A DNA stretch of 64,000 bases, taken from Planctomycetota bacterium. GTDB lineage: Bacteria; Planctomycetota; Phycisphaerae; Phycisphaerales; UBA1924. The stretch covers positions 62,001 to 126,000 of the forward strand of contig RFGH01000224.1 in the NCBI GenBank assembly GCA_003696675.1. The letters run 5' to 3'. Each line of letters begins with the position of its first letter. Within the stretch, counting starts at the first letter, position 1. Below are positions 8,795 through 16,370 of the stretch, in pieces. Made by a program: the position numbers and the translations under genes. The notes under the pieces are model-generated. The model ran no database searches and was not told the origin of the DNA. It saw only the letters and a list, made by a program, of their open reading frames with translations.

Positions 8795-9721
8795 CTACCG
8801 GATCTCAGGGACCTTGATCCATGCTCCGTCCTGATCGATCGAACGATTGCCGGCTTCCATGACGGCGACATTTTCCACGATGTCTCGAAGGTCGGCGGGG
8901 GGGGCTCCGCCCTCGAAGAACGCCGTCATGCCCTCTACGAGTCTGGTGTAGACGGGGGCGAAGTCGACGGTGAACTGGGCCACGCCCTTCTCGCCATGGA
9001 CGGTGGCGCCGAATGCCCATGCGGCCCTGCGGTCCATCCGGAGGCGGGCGTATCGCCCGTCCCGGTACTCCATGTCCAGAAGGTGGCGGTCGGCGGTGGC
9101 GATGGCCGAGACCCGTACAACGCCGGCTCCCTGGCCCGACCGCCGGAAGATGGCGTCCACCATTTCGATTGAGTGGCAGCCGTAATGCCAGAGGTGAGGC
9201 ATCATATCGAGGAGTTCGCCGTTGCCGAATGCGTCGATGGCGACGATCGGCCCGGTTTTGTCGAGATCGATGGTCTGGATTTCCTGCGCGAAACGAAGCG
9301 ACGAAGCGCTATACGCACGGGCGCCGGTGGAGCGGGCGAGATCAAGGATCTGCGTTGCCTGGGCGAGGGAGCAGGTCATCGGCTTATCGATATATGTAGG
9401 CATTCCACGGTTGAGCGATGGGGTAGCCAGTTCCAGGTGGCGGTGGCCGTTGATGTTCAAGACCATGACGCCGTCGACCTGATCGAGCATCTGCTCGAGC
9501 GAGTCGGTTTGCTGGGCGCCGAGTTCGGCCGCCTTCGCACGCCATGCTGCGACATCCCTGGCGCTCTGCTCTGGCCCGTCGGGATGCTGCCACTCGTGGG
9601 TGCCGGGATCGAAGAAGTGGGTGACACGGCACTTGGTGGCGCCGGCGTCGTTCATTTCCTTGATGCGCCGGGTGAACTCGGGAAGGTGAGAGGAATCGAT
9701 GCCGATAGCGCCGATCTTCAT
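8795..9721 (-). CDS. Gfo/Idh/MocA family oxidoreductase
   Basis: 308 residues from the ATG at 9721, chosen for the GGAG Shine-Dalgarno 8 bases upstream and the MKIGAIGID Rossmann start. The nucleotide-binding region includes 'DGVMVLNINGHRHLELA', and the conserved 'YIDKPMTCSLAQA' corresponds to the family EKP motif with Asp for Glu. Members oxidise or reduce sugar hydroxyls or sugar acids with NAD(P). It is the last gene of a five-gene minus-strand cluster with two more family members, an isomerase and NagB-PIG-L. The Asp-for-Glu change and short length make a divergent substrate likely. Confidence 0.85.
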   Translation of the reverse strand: MKIGAIGIDSSHLPEFTRRIKEMNDAGATKCRVTHFFDPGTHEWQHPDGPEQSARDVAAWRAKAAELGAQQTDSLEQMLDQVDGVMVLNINGHRHLELATPSLNRGMPTYIDKPMTCSLAQATQILDLARSTGARAYSASSLRFAQEIQTIDLDKTGPIVAIDAFGNGELLDMMPHLWHYGCHSIEMVDAIFRRSGQGAGVVRVSAIATADRHLLDMEYRDGRYARLRMDRRAAWAFGATVHGEKGVAQFTVDFAPVYTRLVEGMTAFFEGGAPPADLRDIVENVAVMEAGNRSIDQDGAWIKVPEIR

Positions 9722-9749
9722 ATACAAATCTCCGGGCGGGATCTTGGTG

Positions 9750-10772
9750 TCAGTCGGTAAGGTCAACTGGGACGCCGTCCAAAACGCTCCGGCGTTCGGC
9801 GTGTATCACTCGGGTGACGGCGAGTGCATCCTCGAGGGTGGGTAGACGGCTGAGTTCGCCCGTCGAGATGGCGTGGAGAACGGCCGTCGCCTGTTGGTCA
9901 TAGCCGGTCGTGCTCGGCAGGCTGACAGGGTGGGGCTCACCTTCCGCGTAGATGATCATCGGTTGTGGTGCCGCAGAGTCGAACGCGGCGACGGCGTGTT
10001 CGAACTCAACGATGAACGACATCCGGAACGGGAATGACGGGTCGATCAACCAGCCGCCTTCGGTCTGCACGCTCGGGCCGTTCTTGAAGACATACTGTGT
10101 GGCGACATGCCGGCTGCTGCCGATGCTCCGGACTTGGCGAGGCGTGCCGAAGAGCCAGCAAACCATGTCGACATCATGGATGTGCAGGTCGAAGATCGCA
10201 CCGCCGGACTTTGACTCGTCCGCGTAGAAACCGTGGCTCCAGCGGGGTGCGGCGCCGAGTCGCTCGAAGCGTGCATGTGTCACCGTTCCGAACTCTTTCG
10301 AATCGATCAGTGTGCGCAGGTCAGACCATCCGGGCCAGTGTCGCATGCACATCGCGGGAACGCAGATTCGCCCGGCTGATTCGGCCTCTCGGATCAGTTG
10401 CTCGATCTGCTCGGGCTGTGTTGCGACTGGTTTCTCAACCAACACATGCTTCCCCGCTCGAAGAGCGCGGATCGCGAGCTCGATGTGCGTATCGGTGTGT
10501 GTGCAGATGCTGACCAGATCGATGCGTGGGTCGGCGAACAGCGCCTCGGGGTCCTCGTACCCGACGACCTCATCGGGATCAAAGAGACGGCCGCCGCTCA
10601 GATCTGATCCGATGTTGCCTGCGTCGGATGAGATGCCGGCTCGTCGATCCGGGTCACGATCGCACACGGCGACGAGTGATCCGGCACCGCTGGGGTCGGC
10701 CAAGAACGACCGGGTGTGGGTCTGGCCCATGAATCCCATGCCGATGATGCCGATGCCGATGGGCTTTGTCAT
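9750..10772 (-). CDS. Gfo/Idh/MocA family oxidoreductase
   Basis: 340 residues from the ATG at 10772, chosen because it overlaps the stop of the isomerase gene by 4 bases. N-terminal 'IGIIGMGFMGQTHTRSF' is a textbook dinucleotide-binding fold. 'AGKHVLVEKPVATQPEQ' contains the EKP catalytic Lys motif, and 'GAIFDLHIHDVDMVCWLFG' supplies the D-x-x-x-H region of the active site. It resembles inositol/sugar dehydrogenases. It is coupled to the upstream isomerase and precedes another dehydrogenase by 28 bases, suggesting sequential oxidation steps on one sugar. Confidence 0.9.
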   Translation of the reverse strand: MTKPIGIGIIGMGFMGQTHTRSFLADPSGAGSLVAVCDRDPDRRAGISSDAGNIGSDLSGGRLFDPDEVVGYEDPEALFADPRIDLVSICTHTDTHIELAIRALRAGKHVLVEKPVATQPEQIEQLIREAESAGRICVPAMCMRHWPGWSDLRTLIDSKEFGTVTHARFERLGAAPRWSHGFYADESKSGGAIFDLHIHDVDMVCWLFGTPRQVRSIGSSRHVATQYVFKNGPSVQTEGGWLIDPSFPFRMSFIVEFEHAVAAFDSAAPQPMIIYAEGEPHPVSLPSTTGYDQQATAVLHAISTGELSRLPTLEDALAVTRVIHAERRSVLDGVPVDLTD

Positions 10773-11605
10773 ATCTGCTCGATCCAATCTGCCTTGGAGC
10801 GAACAAGTTCCGCGGCAGCGAGGACATCCTTGACCCGCTGGTCTCCTGCTTCCCGTTCGATCACGAGGTCGCAATCAGGTAGGCGTTCCCGAACGATGTT
10901 GAAGAATGCCGGCCAATCCACGGCCCCCGAGCCGACGGGAACCTCCCGGCCCCAAGTCCCGGGCGTGGAGGTATATACCGCGTCCTTGATATGGATCTGC
11001 TCGATTCGGGCCGAAAGGCTCGACAGGGCTTCTACGGGATCGCCCATGTTGTACAGAATCATGTTGGCGGGATCAAAGTTGATGCCAGCGGACGGGCGGT
11101 CAAGCGCTTCCAAAGCATCCAGCAGGGTGCCGGCATCTTCCTGGCCTGTTTCGAAAGCGACCCGCACCCCACATCCGTGATAGACATCGGTGAGGTCCTG
11201 AAGCCGTGCGATGAGTTTAGACCATTCCGGATCCCTGCGATCGTGTGGAATGAAACCCGCGTGAAAGGTCACAAGATTGATGCCGATGCGGGCGGCCAAC
11301 TCGGCGTTTCGTCTGGCTGCGGCGAGGTTCTCCGGCCATGTGTGATCCGGTCGGACTCCGCCCGTTTCGCGTATCGTTTCGAGGGTTGAGTAGTCCTCGC
11401 CGGCGGTCGCCATCATGCCGGAAACAATCTCAATTCCGGCGCCATCCAAGAGGGCCACGGTTTCGATTTCGTCCCATTGCCCGGTTCGGATCGGGTCGAG
11501 CGCGAGCTGGACGCCTGAAAGCCCGCATGCTCGGATCTTTTCCACGAGATCCCTCGGAGATTCAGGGCGGAGAGACCAAGAGCAAACGGCAAGAGAGGCG
11601 CTCAA
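10769..11605 (-). CDS. sugar phosphate isomerase/epimerase (xylose isomerase-like TIM barrel)
   Basis: 278 residues, the usual length of this family. 'CSWSLRPESPRDLVEKI' opens the barrel. Metal-binding positions are seen in 'VAFETGQED', 'INFDPANMILYNMGDP', 'EQIHIKDAVYT' and 'DLVIEREAG'. These enzymes interconvert keto and aldo sugars or epimerise them, using a divalent metal. The gene overlaps both neighbours by 4 bases (ATGA), between NagB-PIG-L upstream and a dehydrogenase downstream, so the group is one transcription-translation unit. The exact substrate cannot be told. Confidence 0.87.
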   Translation of the reverse strand: MSASLAVCSWSLRPESPRDLVEKIRACGLSGVQLALDPIRTGQWDEIETVALLDGAGIEIVSGMMATAGEDYSTLETIRETGGVRPDHTWPENLAAARRNAELAARIGINLVTFHAGFIPHDRRDPEWSKLIARLQDLTDVYHGCGVRVAFETGQEDAGTLLDALEALDRPSAGINFDPANMILYNMGDPVEALSSLSARIEQIHIKDAVYTSTPGTWGREVPVGSGAVDWPAFFNIVRERLPDCDLVIEREAGDQRVKDVLAAAELVRSKADWIEQI

Positions 11606-13629
11606 CGGAACACCTCGGTCTGGGCGAGCGGCTTGATTTCTGCCTCCGCGGCCGCTGCGTCAAGCGAGCCATCGGCTGCGCTGGGTTTCCATGTTACAAA
11701 ACCTTCAATCGCCTGATACTCCGGCAAGCCGAGTGCGTCATAGAGCCGCGCCGTATCGCGGTTGCGGTCCTCGGCGCGCTGCCAGAACTCGCGGGGATCG
11801 TTCGGGCCGGGGAAGAGTGCTCGGTCCTTCTGGCTCTGATGCTTGAAAATCGCCATACGCTTGCGCTCAACCTCATCGGGGGCGAGAGGGACCGCCATCT
11901 CGATGTCCTCTGCGCCCCATTCCTGCCAGGCCCCGCGGTACAGCCAGACCGTGCACTCTTTCATCCAAGGCCGATCCTTGAGCCTGTGGAGAGCGGTCGT
12001 GATCGCCGAAAGGCAGACTCGGTGGGTGCCATGGGGGTCGGAGAGGTCTCCTGCTGCGTAGACCTGATGCGGACGGACCTGCTCGAGCAGGTCCATGACA
12101 ATGCGAATGTCTTCCTCGCCAAGCGGTTTCTTTTTGACCTTGCCGGTCTCGTAGAAGGGCATATCGAGGAAGTGGATCCGGTCGGGTTTCACGCCCGAAT
12201 ACTTCGCTCCCGCCCGCGCTTCCGCGCGACGGATGAGGCCCTTGATTGTCTGTATCTCCGGCGAATCGATTTCTCCCGGTTTCTTGTGTGCGATGAAACT
12301 CTGGACCCGATCCGTGAGTGCCGCGATCTGTTCAGATGCGATGTTAAGCGTGACGCTCATCTCTCTCATGAAGTCGGCAAACTTGGCAGCCTCATCATCG
12401 AATACCGCGATGTTTCCGCTCGTCTGATATGCGACATGAACATCGTGGCCCTGATCGCAGAGGCGGATGAAGGTGCCGCCCATAGAGATGACATCGTCAT
12501 CCGGATGCGGGCTGAATACGAGCACTCGCTTCGGGAACACATCCGGGGGAGCAGTGTCGTCCAATCCCCTGCCGGGGACGAAGCGGGGGCGGCCCGGCTT
12601 GCCTCCCGGCCAGCCGGTGATGGTTTTCTGCAGCTGCTTGAAGACCTCGATGTTGACCTGGTAGGCTCCGCCACGCGCGGCGACGAGTTCCTGAAGCCCG
12701 TGCTCGTTGTAGTCTTCGTTGGTCAGTTTCAGAATCGGCTTATTCACCAGCTTGGCGAGCCATATCACGGCCTTTTTGGCGGTCCTAGGGTCATCCCATG
12801 ACTGTCCGAACCGCTTGGCCGGGCCGAGCAGCCACGGGGTCTTGAAGCGTGTGAGCTCGGCTGCGGCCGCCTCGTCGAGCACGAACCGAGCGTTCGGGTG
12901 TTCTTGAAGGAATGACGCCGCCACAGTGTTCGTGATCTCGCCTTCCACCGCTCGACGGACGATCGGGGCCTTGTGTTCGCCGAAAGCGATCAGCACCACG
13001 CGGCGGGCATCGAGGATCGAGCCGACCCCCATCGTGATGGCTTGGTGCGGGACATTCCACTCGCCGAAGAAGTCACTGGCGGCATCCATCCGCGTGACTT
13101 TGTCCAGAGTAATCAGGCGGGTGCGGCTGTCCTTGGGAGATCCTGGCTCGTTGAATCCGATATGTCCTGTGCGGCCGATCCCAAGCAGCTGCAGATCGAT
13201 CCCGCCCGCCTCCGCGATCGATTTTTCATACCGCTCGCAATACGCCTCAACATCGTCTCGGCCGATCGTGCCGTCGGGTACATGCGCGTTGGCGGGGTCG
13301 ATGTCGACCAGATCGAACAGGTGCTCTCGCATGAATCGTCGGTAGCTCTGCAGCTCGTCGGGGCCCATCGGCCAATACTCATCGAGATTGAACGAGACCA
13401 CATCGCGGAATGAAAGCCCTTCTTCGCGATGTAACCGGACGAGTTCGTCGTACACACCTTGGGGGGTTGAGCCCGTGGCGAGTCCGAGCACGGTGCGTTC
13501 GCCTCTGGCGGACTTGGACCGAATGAGATCGGCGATCTCCCGGGCGACGGCTCGGGAGGCCGATCCGGACGAGGCATAGACAGTGACCGGCACGCGTTCG
13601 GGGGTTTGTCCCGGGGTGGGTGATCCCAT
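11602..13629 (-). CDS. nagB: glucosamine-6-phosphate deaminase fused to PIG-L-type deacetylase
   Basis: 675 residues from the ATG at 13629, which has a GAGGGAG Shine-Dalgarno. Residues ~15-260 are NagB: 'GLATGSTPQGVYDELV', the active-site Asp in 'FNLDEYW' (D83), and 'GIGRTGHIGFNEPGS' with H156 and E161. The position of the E. coli catalytic Asp141 is Thr154 here. Residues ~370-600 are a LmbE/PIG-L deacetylase with the zinc motif HPDD (375-378) and a later 'DPHGTH'. NagB turns GlcN-6-P into Fru-6-P and ammonia; PIG-L enzymes remove N-acetyl groups from amino sugars. The fusion could deacetylate and then deaminate an N-acetylamino-sugar. Similar fusions are known in Bacteroidota. An upstream in-frame start (13731) looks less likely. 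Confidence 0.88.
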   Translation of the reverse strand: MGSPTPGQTPERVPVTVYASSGSASRAVAREIADLIRSKSARGERTVLGLATGSTPQGVYDELVRLHREEGLSFRDVVSFNLDEYWPMGPDELQSYRRFMREHLFDLVDIDPANAHVPDGTIGRDDVEAYCERYEKSIAEAGGIDLQLLGIGRTGHIGFNEPGSPKDSRTRLITLDKVTRMDAASDFFGEWNVPHQAITMGVGSILDARRVVLIAFGEHKAPIVRRAVEGEITNTVAASFLQEHPNARFVLDEAAAAELTRFKTPWLLGPAKRFGQSWDDPRTAKKAVIWLAKLVNKPILKLTNEDYNEHGLQELVAARGGAYQVNIEVFKQLQKTITGWPGGKPGRPRFVPGRGLDDTAPPDVFPKRVLVFSPHPDDDVISMGGTFIRLCDQGHDVHVAYQTSGNIAVFDDEAAKFADFMREMSVTLNIASEQIAALTDRVQSFIAHKKPGEIDSPEIQTIKGLIRRAEARAGAKYSGVKPDRIHFLDMPFYETGKVKKKPLGEEDIRIVMDLLEQVRPHQVYAAGDLSDPHGTHRVCLSAITTALHRLKDRPWMKECTVWLYRGAWQEWGAEDIEMAVPLAPDEVERKRMAIFKHQSQKDRALFPGPNDPREFWQRAEDRNRDTARLYDALGLPEYQAIEGFVTWKPSAADGSLDAAAAEAEIKPLAQTEVFR

Positions 13630-13744
13630 GCTGGCTCCCTCGCGCGGCAGGGAAGAAGAGTGCCGCGATAAGCTCCTGAAAGGCCGAGTTATCGGCCCGA
13701 GGAGCATCACCGCCCGGCGGAGGGATTGCACCGGGCAGCGAAAG

Positions 13745-13757
13745 GTTATATAATCTT
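13745..13757. promoter_or_regulatory. AT-rich 13-mer shared with position 19729
   Basis: GTTATATAATCTT at 13745-13757 is identical to 19729-19741 and stands out from GC-rich surroundings. It overlaps the stop of the oxidoreductase gene and lies 116 bases before the nagB start. It could be a promoter element or an operator for a locus regulator. Confidence 0.35.
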
Positions 13758-14765
13758 AGCGGCCCGCGCGGCCCTGTCAACCGCCTCGGCCGCACCCAGC
13801 CCGTCACGGGCGTCGGCAAGGTCACCCCGGGGGGCGTCTCCCCGTGCGGCGCGTGCGAAGTGAATCAGCTGTCGGGAGAAGCGGACCTCGTGCGACTCGA
13901 CCTTGATCAACTCGGGCTCTCCGATGCCGGGCCGGTAGATCAGTTCTGTCGGCTTCATGTAGTCGTAATGCAGCGAGCCATTGGTACCGACGAGGCCGAC
14001 CGTGAACCGCTCCGGCTCGAGCCACCCGGCGAGAATGACGCCCGCCACGCCTGCGTGCGGTCCGTCGGATGCCTTGACCAACACCGTTGCGCTGGACTCG
14101 CCTCTCCCAGACCAATCGTTGTCGAACACCGAGCCGACGACTTCGGCCGGGCCGACCAGGTAGCGGAACAGATCCAGCGAGTGGCAGCCGGTGTCAATGA
14201 ACGATCCACCTCCGGAAACCGCCGGGTCGGACATCCAACGCTCTGCCATGGGAGGGTGGTAGAAAGCGAAGGTGTTTTCGAACCGCGTCAGGCGTCCGAT
14301 CTTTCCCTCAGCCACGAGCTGCTTCATGGCGATGATCGGTGGTGCGAAGCGGTGGCAGTATGCCACCCCGAAGAGTGTGTCCGGATGCGCGGCGGCGATC
14401 TCCGCGACACGCGACGCGTCCTCGGCGTTCATTGCAACTGGCTTCTCCGTCAGCACCGGGATGCCCCGCTCCAGCGCGGCGCGAATCGGCTCGATCCGCA
14501 CGGTGGGGGGGGTGCAGATCACAATCCCGTCCACTGTTGCTTCGCCCGCATCGACGGCGTCGAAGAACTGTTGGGCGGAATCGAATGCGGCAGCACCGTG
14601 TTCATCGGCGAGTTTGCGGGCATTTTCTTTGTTGGTATCGATGACGCAGGAAATGCGCAGCGTGTCGCCGGAGTCTTTGACCGCGGCGGAGTGTGCATTG
14701 GAGATGCCGCCGGCGCCGAGAATAGCGATGGCGAAGGGGGCCTGATTGCCGCTGTTGTGACTCAT
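13746..14765 (-). CDS. Gfo/Idh/MocA family oxidoreductase
   Basis: 339 residues from the ATG at 14765; 14777 is an alternative. 'IAILGAGGISNAHSAAV' is the NAD(P) fold, 'RGIPVLTEKPVAMNAEDA' holds the EKP motif, and 'GGGSFIDTGCHSLDLFRYLVG' contains the D-x-x-x-H active-site segment. It is the first gene of the five-gene minus-strand sugar cluster, divergent from the GHL10 gene with 82 bases between them. No SD-strong start was found. The substrate is probably the sugar released by the secreted glycosidases, which is inferred. Confidence 0.9.
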   Translation of the reverse strand: MSHNSGNQAPFAIAILGAGGISNAHSAAVKDSGDTLRISCVIDTNKENARKLADEHGAAAFDSAQQFFDAVDAGEATVDGIVICTPPTVRIEPIRAALERGIPVLTEKPVAMNAEDASRVAEIAAAHPDTLFGVAYCHRFAPPIIAMKQLVAEGKIGRLTRFENTFAFYHPPMAERWMSDPAVSGGGSFIDTGCHSLDLFRYLVGPAEVVGSVFDNDWSGRGESSATVLVKASDGPHAGVAGVILAGWLEPERFTVGLVGTNGSLHYDYMKPTELIYRPGIGEPELIKVESHEVRFSRQLIHFARAARGDAPRGDLADARDGLGAAEAVDRAARAAKII

Positions 14766-14847
14766 TCTGTGATCCATCCGGGCCGGGCCCGTCGCACATC
14801 CTCATACGCCCGGGCCGGTGCCCGGGCTGTTCCGGAAGGGTAGACCC

Positions 14848-16332
14848 ATGTTCGATCGCTTCGTCAAGTCCCTCTTGCTGGGTGTCGTAGTTCAGGCCAC
14901 AACCGCGGGTGTCCCTTCCTTAGAGACGACGCCGCCTGCGGCTTCGGCGGAGGTGCGGGGAACCTGGCTGACGACAACCGCGAACTCGCATATCGCCACT
15001 CCTGCCGACACCGCCGCCACCATGAAGCGGTTGCGTGAGATCGGTCTCAACACCGTGTATGTGGAAGCATGGAAGAACGGTTACACCCAGTACCCCTCGC
15101 AGGTGCTCAAGCGGGTCATCGGGGTTGATCGCCGCCCGGCTTTGATCAAGCAGGATCCGGGAGACCCCGATCAGGCGGTCGAAGCACGAGATCTGCTGGG
15201 CGAGGCCGTGATCGAGGCCCACAGGAACGGGCTGCTCTGCATCGCCTGGTTCGAGTATGGATTCATGGCGGCGCACAAGGACACCCAGAACCATCTGCGT
15301 GAGATGTACCCACACTGGCTGAGCCGCGATGCAAGCGGAAATGAAGTTGCCCCAAACGGCTTTGTGTGGATGAACCCACTGCACCCGGAGACGCGGAGAT
15401 TCCTGTTGGATCTGATTCTCGAGGCTGTGGACCGATACGACCTGGACGGGGTCCAGCTCGACGATCGGATCGTCTGGCCATACTACACGATGGGCTACGA
15501 CGACTTTACAGTTGCCTGGTATCGCAACGAACACGATGGGCGGCACCCGCCGGAAGACCCGAAGGATCCCGATTGGATGCGTTGGCGGGCGGATAAGGTT
15601 AATGAATATGCACGCCAGTTCGTGCGCGAACTACGAACGCGTCGGCCGGATCTGATCATTTCGTTGAGCCCGGCACCGTATCCCTGGTGCTGGGAAAACT
15701 ATCTCTTGGAGTGGCCACAGTGGGCGGCCTGGAAGCCGGGCAATGACGAGGGTGAGTGGTGGGACGAGTTCATTCCTCAGTGCTACCGCTATGACTGGCC
15801 TGCTTTCAGAGCGACATGGGATCAGCAAGTGCAGAATCTTCACGATGCCGGTGCTGCGGGTCGGGTTGGTGACATGCTCGCGGGCATCCTGACCACTGGC
15901 AGCCGCCCGGATCCGGTGCCGTGGGATGATCTGCGTCAGGAGATCGAGCATGTCCGTCGAACGGGGGGCGGCGGGCATGTCTGGTGGTTCAGCCGCGGGG
16001 TTTTGGATGAGTATCCCGCGCAGGTGATGGCTTTGTACGATGTCGCAAACCGAGGCCACGCGCCCCATCCCGCGCGTCCGCTCGACTGGCGGCCCGAGCC
16101 GATCAGGATTCATGGTGTCGTGAATGGAAAGATGCGCCGGTACTCGCTCGATGGTGTGCCAGCGGGGGCATACCGATTCGTCTTCCTCGATGACGACAGG
16201 CCGGGGCAACATCAGGTTCGAGAGTGGTCGGTGAACGGATCACAGGATTATGTGGAGTTTCCCGGTGGGTATGAGCGGCTGGAACTGCTGGTGGACAGGC
16301 GTCCGAAAATGACTGGGTATGGAGAGAAGTAG
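14848..16332 (+). CDS. secreted glycosyl hydrolase-like 10 (GHL10, PF02638) protein
   Basis: 494 residues from the ATG at 14848 with GGAAGG upstream; a signal-like hydrophobic N-terminus (LLLGVVVQATTAG) follows. The body is a TIM-barrel of the GHL10 type: 'VRGTWLTTTANS' opening, 'GLNTVYVEAWKNGYTQYPS', 'GLLCIAWFEYGFM', 'DGVQLDDRIVWPY' with acidic candidates, and 'SLSPAPYPWCW'. The family includes B. subtilis YngK and the catalytic mechanism is not well established. It lies 38 bases before the related phosphodiester glycosidase fusion, with which it shares the barrel domain, so the two probably act on the same extracellular glycan. Confidence 0.88.
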   Translation: MFDRFVKSLLLGVVVQATTAGVPSLETTPPAASAEVRGTWLTTTANSHIATPADTAATMKRLREIGLNTVYVEAWKNGYTQYPSQVLKRVIGVDRRPALIKQDPGDPDQAVEARDLLGEAVIEAHRNGLLCIAWFEYGFMAAHKDTQNHLREMYPHWLSRDASGNEVAPNGFVWMNPLHPETRRFLLDLILEAVDRYDLDGVQLDDRIVWPYYTMGYDDFTVAWYRNEHDGRHPPEDPKDPDWMRWRADKVNEYARQFVRELRTRRPDLIISLSPAPYPWCWENYLLEWPQWAAWKPGNDEGEWWDEFIPQCYRYDWPAFRATWDQQVQNLHDAGAAGRVGDMLAGILTTGSRPDPVPWDDLRQEIEHVRRTGGGGHVWWFSRGVLDEYPAQVMALYDVANRGHAPHPARPLDWRPEPIRIHGVVNGKMRRYSLDGVPAGAYRFVFLDDDRPGQHQVREWSVNGSQDYVEFPGGYERLELLVDRRPKMTGYGEK

Positions 16333-16370
16333 TGGCACTCACAGTTGCTGTGAGTCAGAATGGAGCGTCC

